Below the pieces are notes generated by a model that was not told the DNA's origin, did not search any database, and saw only the letters and a program-made list of their open reading frames with translations. From positions 1-13,068 of the forward strand of contig JAIRVA010000185.1 in the NCBI GenBank assembly GCA_031254155.1: a stretch of DNA of 13,068 nt. Reading direction: 5' to 3'. Of this stretch, positions 7,281 to 13,068 are shown piece by piece. Source of the stretch: Propionibacteriaceae bacterium. Its GTDB lineage: Bacteria; Actinomycetota; Actinomycetes; Propionibacteriales; Propionibacteriaceae. A program made the translations under genes and the position numbers. The stretch's first letter is position 1. Every line of letters begins with the position of its first letter.

Positions 7281-7287
7281 CGGCACT

Positions 7288-9237
7288 ATGACCATGTACC
7301 ATGTCGCCACCACCGGGCACGACACCGACCCCGGTACCGCCAACCGCCCGTTCCGTACCATTAATCGCGCCGCCGCGCTCGCCCAGGCGGGCGACACCAT
7401 CACCGTCCACGCCGGGGTGTACCGCGAGTGGGTGACCCCCCGGCGGGGTGGCCGCAGCGACCAGCGCCGCATCACCTTTGCGGCCGCGCCGGGCGAACAC
7501 GTCGTGATCAAGGGCTCCGAGCGGGTCACCGACTGGCAGCGCGAGTCCGGTGATGTCTGGCAGACGACGGTCCCGAACGCGTTGTTCGGCGATTTCAACC
7601 CCTTCGCGCGCGAAGTCGCCGGCGACTGGCTGGTCCGGCCGACCGCCGCCCGGGTCCACCTGGGCGAGGTCTACCTGGACGGTACGAGCCTCTACGAGGT
7701 GACCGACAAGGCCAGTCTCGCCGATCCGCCGCTCGCCACGACCGTGACCGACGACTGGACCGGCCGGCCCGATCCCGTCCGCGACCCCGACGCGACTCGC
7801 CGCGTCTGGTACGCGGAGGTGGGCGCCGAGGCGACCACGATCTGGGCCAACTTCGGCGGCCTGGACCCGACGGACCGCCTCACCGAGATCAACGTCCGCC
7901 GCTCGGTCTTCTACCCCCAAGAGCACCACCTCGACTACATCACCGTCCGCGGCTTCGAACTGGCCCAGGCCGCCTGCCCCTGGGCGCCGCCGACCGCCGA
8001 CCAGCCGGGGCTGATCGGGCCGAACTGGGCCAAGGGCTGGATCATTGAAGACTGCGACATCCACGACGCCAAGTGCTCGGCCATCTCGCTCGGCAAGGAG
8101 GCGTCCACGGGTGACGGGTACGCGGCGGAGCGCCGGGACAAGCCGGGCTACCAGTACCAACTCGAATCCGTCTTCGCCGCCCGCCAGATCGGCTGGGACG
8201 CCGAGCACATCGGCGGCCACATCGTCCGGCGGAACACGATCCACGATTGCGGCCAGAACGGGGTCGTCGGCCACCTGGGGTGCGTCTTCTCCACCATCGA
8301 GGACAACCACATCTTCAACATTGCTATCAAGCGCCAGTTCTACGGCCACGAAATCGCCGGCATCAAGCTGCACGCCGCGATTGACGTTGTCATCCGGGGT
8401 AACCACCTCCACGATTGCTCACTCGGGGTCTGGCTGGACTGGCAGGCCCAGGGGACGCGGGTCACCCGCAACATCCTGCACTCGAACAACCGCGACCTGT
8501 TCGTCGAGGTCAGCCACGGCCCGTACCTCGTCGACCACAACATCCTCGCCTCCCCGGTCGCGCTCGAGTCGTTCAGCGAGGGCGGCGCGTTCGTCAACAA
8601 CCTCATCGCCGGGTCGCTCTGGGTGAAGCCGGTCATGGACCGCGCCACGCCGTACCACCGCCCGCACAGTACGCAGGTCGCCGGGTACGCCGTCATCTAC
8701 GGCGGCGACGACCGGTTCACCGGCAATCTGTTCCTCGGCCGCCCTGAGCCGGGGTACGCGGACACCCGCGTCGTGTCGGGCTATGGTACGACCGTGTTCG
8801 ACGGGCACCCCGCGTCCTACGCGGCGTACCAGGCCCTCGTCGACGCGGGGACGGGTGACCTTGAGCGCTTCCTCACGGTCCGCCAGCCGGTGTACATCCA
8901 CTCCAACACCTACGCCGCCGGGGCGGCGCCGTACGAGGGTGAACGCGACGCGACGATCCTTGAGGGCGAGGCGAGCGTGCGCGTCACGGTTGACACCGAC
9001 GGGGTGTGGCTCGACGCCAGCCTGCCGCCCGGCTTCGCGACGGCCACGGCGCCCGCGGTCTCGGGGGCCGACCTCCCACGGGTCCGGTTCGCCGACGCCG
9101 AGTTCGAGGACCCCGACGGGCATCCGGCCAGGCTCGGCACCGATCTGGTCGGCGCGCCAAAGACCGTCGGGACCGCGTACCCCGCCGGGCCGCTCGTGAG
9201 CCTTACGCCGGGCGTGACCCGGACGCGCCTGCTCTGA
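7288..9237 (+). CDS. glycoside hydrolase family 120 beta-xylosidase
   Basis: The 649-aa protein is a right-handed parallel beta-helix enzyme that removes xylose from xylo-oligosaccharides. I recognise it from close resemblance along its length to XylC of Thermoanaerobacterium saccharolyticum (638 aa): YHVATTG, AGDTITVHAGVYREWV, VVIKGSERV, FGDFNP, WAPPTADQPGLIGPNW, HDAKCSAISLGKEA, KPGYQYQLE, FYGHEIAGIKLHAAIDV, EVSHGPYLVDHNIL and VAGYAVIYGGDDRF. The catalytic pair of the family (nucleophile Asp and acid/base Glu, 23 residues apart) is present as D384 in GVWLDW and E407 in FVEVSHG. There is no signal peptide, so it acts inside the cell on imported oligosaccharides. The ATG at 7288 follows a -10 box by 7 nt; a second ATG at 7294 aligns equally well with XylC. 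No transporter or other xylan gene is in the window. The open frame upstream of 7288 is antisense to menJ. Confidence 0.93.
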   Translation: MTMYHVATTGHDTDPGTANRPFRTINRAAALAQAGDTITVHAGVYREWVTPRRGGRSDQRRITFAAAPGEHVVIKGSERVTDWQRESGDVWQTTVPNALFGDFNPFAREVAGDWLVRPTAARVHLGEVYLDGTSLYEVTDKASLADPPLATTVTDDWTGRPDPVRDPDATRRVWYAEVGAEATTIWANFGGLDPTDRLTEINVRRSVFYPQEHHLDYITVRGFELAQAACPWAPPTADQPGLIGPNWAKGWIIEDCDIHDAKCSAISLGKEASTGDGYAAERRDKPGYQYQLESVFAARQIGWDAEHIGGHIVRRNTIHDCGQNGVVGHLGCVFSTIEDNHIFNIAIKRQFYGHEIAGIKLHAAIDVVIRGNHLHDCSLGVWLDWQAQGTRVTRNILHSNNRDLFVEVSHGPYLVDHNILASPVALESFSEGGAFVNNLIAGSLWVKPVMDRATPYHRPHSTQVAGYAVIYGGDDRFTGNLFLGRPEPGYADTRVVSGYGTTVFDGHPASYAAYQALVDAGTGDLERFLTVRQPVYIHSNTYAAGAAPYEGERDATILEGEASVRVTVDTDGVWLDASLPPGFATATAPAVSGADLPRVRFADAEFEDPDGHPARLGTDLVGAPKTVGTAYPAGPLVSLTPGVTRTRLL

Positions 9238-9240
9238 GAC

Positions 9241-9260
9241 ACCCGCTCGGACTGGCGGGT
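9241..9260. terminator. weak hairpin after the GH120 gene
   Basis: ACCCGC (9241-9246) and GCGGGT (9255-9260) can pair around an 8-nt loop just 3 nt past the GH120 stop. There is no U-tract and it overlaps the expected -35 area of menF, so termination is uncertain. Confidence 0.25.
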
Positions 9261-9270
9261 CGTACCGCGC

Positions 9271-9276
9271 TATCCT
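9271..9276 (+). promoter_or_regulatory. -10 box of menF, leaderless
   Basis: TATCCT is followed by 8 nt and the GTG start of menF at 9285. There is no usable ribosome binding site, which supports both the start choice and a leaderless transcript separate from the GH120 gene. Confidence 0.5.
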
Positions 9277-9284
9277 TGAGGGTT

Positions 9285-10484
9285 GTGCACACCGTCTCCA
9301 CCACGCCGCTGGCCGCTCCCCTGGATCTCATCGCGTGCCTCGACCCCGCCCAGGCGGTCACCTGCTGGGTCCGCCACGGGCAGGGTGCCATCGGGGTAGG
9401 CCGCGCGCTGGGCGGGACGTTCGGCTCGGCGGCCGAGGCCGGGGCCTGGTGGCGGGACATGGTGGCCGGCGTGGACGTTCGCGTGACGGCGGACCTCGTG
9501 GACGAGCCGCTCGCCGGACCCGTGGCCTTCGTGAGCTTCCCCTTCGCGCCGACGGGGCCGTACGAGGTCGTTGTACCGTCGGTCGTCGTCGGGCAGCGGG
9601 GCGGACGGGCCTGGGTGACCACGTGGGACGACGCGACGTGGGACGGCCCGCGGGTCGTGGCGACCGAGCCGCCAGGAGTGCGCTTCACCACCGGCAGCCT
9701 CGGGCGGGCCGACTGGACCGGCGCGGTCCGGACCGCGCTCACCCGCATCCGGGCGGGCGAACTCGACAAGGTGGTGCTCGCCCGCGACGAGGTGGGCGAG
9801 GCGGCTGGGCACATTGACATCCAAGCGGTGCTCGCCCGGCTCGCGGCGGCGTACCCCCAGACCTGGACGTTCGGCGTCCAGGGTCTGGTCGGCGCGAGTC
9901 CGGAGCTGCTCGTCCGCCAAGACCGCGGGCTCATCACCTCGCGCGTGCTCGCCGGGACGATCCACGGTTCGGAGGTGGCGGTCGACCTGGCCGCGGCGCT
10001 CAGTTCGTCGTCGAAGGACTTGGCCGAGCACGAGTACGCGGTCGCCTCGGTGGCGGACGCCCTGCGCGGACACGTGAGTTCGCTGCACGTGCCCGAGGTA
10101 CCGTTTGTGCTACAGCTGCCCAATGTCATGCACCTCGCGACGGACATCACCGGCGCGGCCCGGCCGGGGGCCACGGTGCTCGAACTGGCGGCCGCGATCC
10201 ACCCGTCGGCGGCAGTTTGTGGTACGCCGACCGAGCATGCTCGCGCCCTCATCACCGAACTGGAGCACCTCGACCGGGGCCGGTACGCGGGACCGGTCGG
10301 CTGGATCAACACGCATGGCGACGGCGAAATCGCTCTCGCCCTGCGCTGCGGCCTGATCGAGGGGCGCGGGGCGCGGATCTTCGCCGGCTGTGGCATCGTC
10401 GCCGATTCCGACCCCGAGTCCGAGTGGGCCGAAACCGAGGCCAAACTGCTCCCCATGATTGAGGCCCTCGGCGCTACGGCGTGA
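9285..10484 (+). CDS. menF: isochorismate synthase
   Basis: The 399-aa enzyme converts chorismate to isochorismate, the entry step of menaquinone synthesis, using Mg2+. It is a chorismate-utilising enzyme throughout: ELDKVVLARDEV (159-170) carries K162, the likely general base; GLVGASPELLV (200-210) and SRVLAGTIHGS (219-229) are core strands; SSKDLAEHEYAV (242-253) and EWAETEAKLLP (380-390) hold the metal-binding acids; HPSAAVCGTP (306-315) and DRGRYAGPVGW (330-340) are family signatures. Length matches MenF/EntC/DhbC proteins. The GTG at 9285 is chosen because the preceding -10 box would put the transcription start there, and upstream codons are in the GH120 gene. Siderophore or salicylate isochorismate synthases look alike, but the menJ neighbour favours menaquinone. 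Its last 11 bp overlap the end of the convergent LRV gene. Confidence 0.9.
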   Translation: MHTVSTTPLAAPLDLIACLDPAQAVTCWVRHGQGAIGVGRALGGTFGSAAEAGAWWRDMVAGVDVRVTADLVDEPLAGPVAFVSFPFAPTGPYEVVVPSVVVGQRGGRAWVTTWDDATWDGPRVVATEPPGVRFTTGSLGRADWTGAVRTALTRIRAGELDKVVLARDEVGEAAGHIDIQAVLARLAAAYPQTWTFGVQGLVGASPELLVRQDRGLITSRVLAGTIHGSEVAVDLAAALSSSSKDLAEHEYAVASVADALRGHVSSLHVPEVPFVLQLPNVMHLATDITGAARPGATVLELAAAIHPSAAVCGTPTEHARALITELEHLDRGRYAGPVGWINTHGDGEIALALRCGLIEGRGARIFAGCGIVADSDPESEWAETEAKLLPMIEALGATA

Positions 10485-12213
10485 GGAAGACGACCCCCGT
10501 TTCCACCTGCACCGCGAGGCACTCCGCTGTGGCTGGCGCCATCTCCATCTCGTCATACCACCAGCCAGGTGGCAACTCGATGTCCCAGAGTTGCTTGCTG
10601 ACATCGGACGATCGATAGGCAGTGAGAGTACCCCCGGTGGAGTCATCGTACTCGGCGACCGCGTAAACGACCCCGCCAATCGAAGTGACCGCGTCCCACC
10701 CCAAGGCGGGTACGCGCCCACTGTGCCCGGTCTTCGCGTCGTAGACGTCGAAGGCAGACTCGTCGTTCACTTCAAAAAAGAGCGTCCCGCCCGCAACCCG
10801 CGGATTCCCTGCATCGGTTCGCGACCACAGCACTTTCAGCGACGGCCAATCCACGCCCGCGTAGAGACCATCTTCATTATGCGATGCGACGATAAGCGTT
10901 GATTGATCGACCCAGAACACCTCTGCCCCCTCACCCGCGACGCCCGCCGCCGCAAGCACCCGTTCCACATCCACATCAAGCAAGAACGGCGGAAGTCCAT
11001 CTCTGTCGTCATGGTTCAGCTCCCCCGTCGCCGGATCGATCCGGACACTCTGGTTGTCGGCAAAGTCGGAGGTCTGCGACTCACAACTAAGCGGGAGCGT
11101 ACCCACGGGCGCCTCGTCTCGACTGTAGGGCCCAGAACAGCCGGCCCAGGCACCCTCGTCGTTGCGGTGGATCCACGCGCTCGCGGGATCGCCCTCACCG
11201 GTCCACGTGTAACCATGAAACTCGTCACCAGAGTAGCCGGACCACGTGACCAGGCTGCGCCCGTCAAACATGTACAAGCTATTATTGCTATTATTGTACT
11301 CAGGCTCGCGGAAACCCTGGACACGTGACTTGACGCCACCAGTTGTCGAGTCGACGAGCACAAGGTCATTCCCCAGCAGTACCGCCCATGTACCATTGCC
11401 GCCGTCCGCGACATCGGGCCAGCCCGAACTCACGAGCGGCTCGTCCCACAGCTCATGATCCTGCGCGTCGATGGCGTAAAGGTAGTACTCACTATCAGAG
11501 CCGGTCGTCACCTCTTGGCAGACCACGGCCATCACACCTGAGGCGCCACGAGTCGGTAGAGTGCCGTCCTCCATCACCTCGCCAGTTGGGCAGCCCCACA
11601 CGATCTTGCCACGCGTGTTCACGAGGTAACCCTGCCCGCTCTCTCCACCCCTGCACCAGACCACAAACACGTCGGGCATCACCGTCGCATGCACCTCGTC
11701 GCCGTACCCCTTCGGGCAGTCCCAGTGCGTCACGGTTGGTTTCGACGTGAGAGAGACCGACCCGTCCGGGCCGCCGGCGGAAGTGTTCGCATGCCGGTTG
11801 ACGAGGAGGGCCCACGTCGTCGCGACACCGGCGATGACAACGATCACGGCGAGGGAGATGATCAGAACGACCTTGCGCCTAGACTTCTTGACCGGCGGAG
11901 ACGGTGGAACCGGAGACGGCGGCCCAGCCAGCGGGGTCCACGAACCTGACGGTTGCGGCATCCCCTGCGGCGCTGGGGGTAGTAAGGGCGGTATCAGCCG
12001 AGATACGGCGCTTCGCCCGGCTACGGCCCGCTTGACGACCTCATCCCCGTACTCCCCCAACCAGGCCAACAGCCCGGGATAGGCGTTGGGATGGACGGCG
12101 ACCTGCAGGCGCAGCCCGGGTTGAGTCTGGGCGATCGCCGCCAACTCGGCTCCGCCTGTGGCCGGATCCGTCACGGCTCGCGTCGCAGCCAAAAGATCAT
12201 TGTACTCAGTCAC
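10474..12213 (-). CDS. LRV-domain single-pass membrane protein with extracellular beta-propeller-like domain (copy 2)
   Basis: This 579-aa paralogue of the 2085-3881 protein has the same parts: LRV units at 1-67 (LAAIAQTQPGLRLQVAVHP, LLAWLGEYGDEVVKRAVAGR), a longer proline-rich linker (about 74-108), basic KKSRRK, one membrane helix (about 115-137) and a strand-rich exported domain. Shared landmarks include PTVTHWDCP, GKIVWGCP, LYAID, GGNGTWAV, PATGEL, RVLAAAG, FDVYDAKTGHSGR, LWDIELPP and the identical end FLTP. Identity is high in the N-terminal 66 residues and patchy outside the cell. The start is GTG at 12211-12213, 6 nt after TATTGT, with no ribosome binding site, so it appears leaderless; the promoter spacer contains an 11-G tract. 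It stands alone, without homologues of the small proteins that accompany copy 1. Ligand and function are unknown. Confidence 0.88.
   Translation of the reverse strand: MTEYNDLLAATRAVTDPATGGAELAAIAQTQPGLRLQVAVHPNAYPGLLAWLGEYGDEVVKRAVAGRSAVSRLIPPLLPPAPQGMPQPSGSWTPLAGPPSPVPPSPPVKKSRRKVVLIISLAVIVVIAGVATTWALLVNRHANTSAGGPDGSVSLTSKPTVTHWDCPKGYGDEVHATVMPDVFVVWCRGGESGQGYLVNTRGKIVWGCPTGEVMEDGTLPTRGASGVMAVVCQEVTTGSDSEYYLYAIDAQDHELWDEPLVSSGWPDVADGGNGTWAVLLGNDLVLVDSTTGGVKSRVQGFREPEYNNSNNSLYMFDGRSLVTWSGYSGDEFHGYTWTGEGDPASAWIHRNDEGAWAGCSGPYSRDEAPVGTLPLSCESQTSDFADNQSVRIDPATGELNHDDRDGLPPFLLDVDVERVLAAAGVAGEGAEVFWVDQSTLIVASHNEDGLYAGVDWPSLKVLWSRTDAGNPRVAGGTLFFEVNDESAFDVYDAKTGHSGRVPALGWDAVTSIGGVVYAVAEYDDSTGGTLTAYRSSDVSKQLWDIELPPGWWYDEMEMAPATAECLAVQVETGVVFLTP
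11278..11295. repeat. two tandem copies of a 9-bp AT-rich unit
   Basis: GCTATTATT occurs twice in direct succession inside the exported domain of LRV copy 2, encoding NNSNNS in the protein. It is a local AT-rich insertion in GC-rich coding sequence and keeps the frame. Confidence 0.7.
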
Positions 12214-12219
12214 ACTCGC

Positions 12220-12247
12220 ACAATAGCCGACCCCCCCCCCCGGTCAA
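12220..12247 (-). promoter_or_regulatory. promoter of LRV copy 2 with poly-G spacer
   Basis: On the minus strand TTGACC (12242-12247) is a near-consensus -35 and TATTGT (12220-12225) a good -10. The spacer is 16 nt: eleven G (12231-12241) followed by TCGGC. The GTG start codon follows the -10 after 6 nt, so the message should be leaderless. A change of one or two G would move the spacing to 17-18 or 15-14 nt and change promoter strength, the mechanism of known phase-variable promoters such as Neisseria porA. Confidence 0.65.
12231..12241. repeat. 11-bp C/G homopolymer tract
   Basis: Eleven consecutive C on the plus strand (G on the minus strand) form by far the longest homopolymer seen in the window. 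It lies in the 90-bp gap between LRV copy 2 and the divergent antitoxin gene, inside the promoter spacer of the former. Confidence 0.9.
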
Positions 12248-12278
12248 TCCTGACGACCCCCTAGCCGCGTGTTCATTC

Positions 12279-12294
12279 GTAGCATAATTGCTAC
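12279..12294. promoter_or_regulatory. operator-like inverted repeat before the Phd/PIN operon
   Basis: GTAGCA and TGCTAC flank a 4-nt TAAT centre. The repeat overlaps the -10/-35 spacer of the antitoxin promoter, and another GTAGC half-site occurs just inside the gene (about 12313-12317). Phd-type antitoxins repress their own operons through such sites. Confidence 0.55.
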
Positions 12295-12297
12295 ATT
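12292..12297 (+). promoter_or_regulatory. -10 box of the Phd/PIN operon, leaderless
   Basis: TACATT is followed by 6 nt and the antitoxin ATG at 12304. No ribosome binding site is present. The box overlaps the right arm of the inverted repeat at 12279-12294, so repressor binding there would block it. Confidence 0.5.
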
Positions 12298-12303
12298 TGT
12301 CGC

Positions 12304-12555
12304 ATGGTGACAGTAGCTGTTCGCGACCTGCGAAACGACACCGCCGGCGTGCTCCAGAAGGCCCGCGAGGGCCAGATGGTCGTACTGACTTCACGCGGCC
12401 AGGACATCGCCCACATCGTGGCGATCCCCGCCGGTCGCCGGCCGTACCTTCTCCCCGCGGAGGTGATCGGGATTCCCCAAACCGATCCAGGGCTGCGGCA
12501 GGATCTCGCCGTCCTCGGGCAGAGCGACTCCGATGAGTTGGGGCCGATCCAGTGA
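12304..12555 (+). CDS. Phd/YefM-type antitoxin
   Basis: The 83-aa protein is a type II antitoxin of the prevent-host-death family. Its N-terminal half has the DNA-binding fold signature VAVRDLRNDTAGVLQKAREG (4-23), then VVLTSRGQDIAHIVAIPA (26-43); the acidic, flexible C-terminal tail (about 50-83) would wrap the toxin. It neutralises the PIN ribonuclease encoded next, whose GTG start overlaps its TGA by 4 nt, so the two are translationally coupled. An inverted repeat over its promoter suggests autorepression. Confidence 0.92.
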   Translation: MVTVAVRDLRNDTAGVLQKAREGQMVVLTSRGQDIAHIVAIPAGRRPYLLPAEVIGIPQTDPGLRQDLAVLGQSDSDELGPIQ

Positions 12556-12947
12556 GTGCCGGAGTCCTCGACACGAGCGTGTTCATCGCTTCGGAGAGCG
12601 GCCGCCCGCTCCGACGGGAACTCCTCCCGGACGAGGGGTATGTCACGGTGGTGACCATGGCCGAACTTGAGGCTGGAGTTCTCGCTGCCCAGTCGGTCGA
12701 CGCTCGCGCCACTCGGCTCCGTACCGTCCAAGCCCTGTCAAACCTGGAACTCCTGGACATCGACGCGGCCGCGGCTCACGAGTGGGCGACACTGCGGTAC
12801 AAGCTGGTGGTGGCCGGCCGCCGCGTCAACGTCAACGATCTTTGGATCGCCGCGGTCGCCCACGCCCGCCACCTGCCGGTCATCACCCAGGACGATGACT
12901 TTGACGCCATCTCGGCCGTCGGCGGGCCGATGGTCACACGAGTATAG
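12552..12947 (+). CDS. vapC: VapC-type PIN-domain ribonuclease toxin
   Basis: The 131-aa PIN protein is a probable Mg2+-dependent RNase toxin, inactive while bound by the antitoxin encoded just upstream. All the acidic active-site positions are visible: D7 in GVLDTSVFI, E38 in TMAELEAG, D96 in NVNDLWIAA and D114 (with D115/D116) in ITQDDDFD. Length is typical for VapC. Translation starts at GTG 12552, overlapping the antitoxin stop as GTGA. Unlike the PIN gene at 4345-4806 it is uninterrupted. RNA target cannot be told from sequence. Confidence 0.93.
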   Translation: MSAGVLDTSVFIASESGRPLRRELLPDEGYVTVVTMAELEAGVLAAQSVDARATRLRTVQALSNLELLDIDAAAAHEWATLRYKLVVAGRRVNVNDLWIAAVAHARHLPVITQDDDFDAISAVGGPMVTRV

Positions 12948-12958
12948 AGCCGATTGGG

Positions 12959-12978
12959 GATTGCACATTCGTGCAATC
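12959..12978. terminator. hairpin after the Phd/PIN operon
   Basis: GATTGCAC and GTGCAATC form a perfect 8-bp stem with a 4-nt ATTC loop, 11 bp past the toxin stop. No T-tract follows (CTGGGAGG), so it could be a weak terminator or an operator for the gene that may start at 13048. Confidence 0.45.
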
Positions 12979-13034
12979 TGGGAGGTAACGTCGTTGTGGG
13001 CGAACTTGGGCGTAAAAATGTCGGAGGGGGATTC

Positions 13035-13040
13035 TAGACT
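13035..13040 (+). promoter_or_regulatory. -10 box of a possible gene at the right edge
   Basis: TAGACT is followed by 7 nt and an ATG at 13048, the same leaderless arrangement as at other genes in the window. Confidence 0.4.
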
Positions 13041-13047
13041 CATACTC

Positions 13048-13068
13048 ATGTTCGACATCATGGAAGTG
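13048..13068 (+). CDS. possible start of a further gene (cut by window edge)
   Basis: Seven codons (MFDIMEV) are open to the window end after a -10 box at leaderless spacing. Too little is visible to identify it; the call depends on the promoter alone. Confidence 0.35.

Noticed and set aside
5995..7287. Long open frame continuous upstream of the GH120 gene
   Set aside because: It is antisense to menJ, has low-complexity Arg/Pro/Gly composition, and GH120 homologues begin at the YHVATTG segment.
8419..9123. Minus-strand open frames within the GH120 gene
   Set aside because: They run antisense to a gene with conserved catalytic motifs and show no domain signature or start signals.
9006..9284. 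N-terminal extension of menF into the GH120 gene
   Set aside because: The extension is a shadow frame of GH120 coding sequence; the -10 box and the MenF family start point to GTG 9285.
2085..12213. The inverted paralogues as sites of an invertible DNA segment
   Set aside because: By eye the DNA copies share only short identical runs (about 15 bp at best), too little for efficient homologous inversion, and no invertase gene is present.

Overview
The window looks like chromosomal DNA from a high-GC Gram-positive bacterium (Actinomycetota). Support: high GC with GC-rich third codon positions, a MenJ-like menaquinone reductase, Phd/PIN toxin-antitoxin genes, LRV-domain membrane proteins of an actinobacterial type, and at least six starts preceded by a TANNNT -10 box only 6-8 nt upstream, as in leaderless mRNAs. 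I cannot name a family or genus.

Layout. (1) 1-585, minus: 5' part of guaB, running off the left edge. (2) 661-1374, minus: an unknown 237-aa protein, divergent from a plus-strand operon of an unknown 186-aa protein (1510-2070), an LRV / transmembrane / extracellular beta-propeller-like protein of 598 aa (2085-3881) and a 90-aa lipoprotein (3910-4182). (3) 4183-4345: a 163-bp palindromic, MITE-like element abutting the lipoprotein stop codon. (4) 4345-5915, minus: an XRE-ImmA/IrrE gene followed by a DUF4411-type PIN toxin gene broken by one in-frame stop. (5) 6007-7245, minus: MenJ-like geranylgeranyl reductase, divergent from a GH120 beta-xylosidase (7288-9237), which is followed by menF, isochorismate synthase (9285-10484). 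(6) 10474-12213, minus: a second LRV / transmembrane / propeller protein, 579 aa, clearly paralogous to the first; its stop overlaps the end of menF. (7) 12304-12947: an intact Phd-type antitoxin / PIN toxin operon. (8) 13048 to the right edge: possibly the start of another gene.

How they work together. menJ and menF both belong to menaquinone metabolism; the xylosidase between them is catabolic, intracellular and separately transcribed. The LRV proteins are predicted single-pass membrane proteins with an inside N terminus and a large exported C-terminal domain. The copy at 10474-12213 has an apparent promoter in which an 11-G homopolymer lies inside the 16-nt spacer between TTGACC and TATTGT, the classic design of a phase-variable promoter. 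This is the most interesting signal here: a duplicated surface protein, one copy in a conventional operon with ribosome binding sites, the other leaderless and possibly phase variable.

No tRNA, rRNA, CRISPR array, complete insertion sequence or replication origin was seen.
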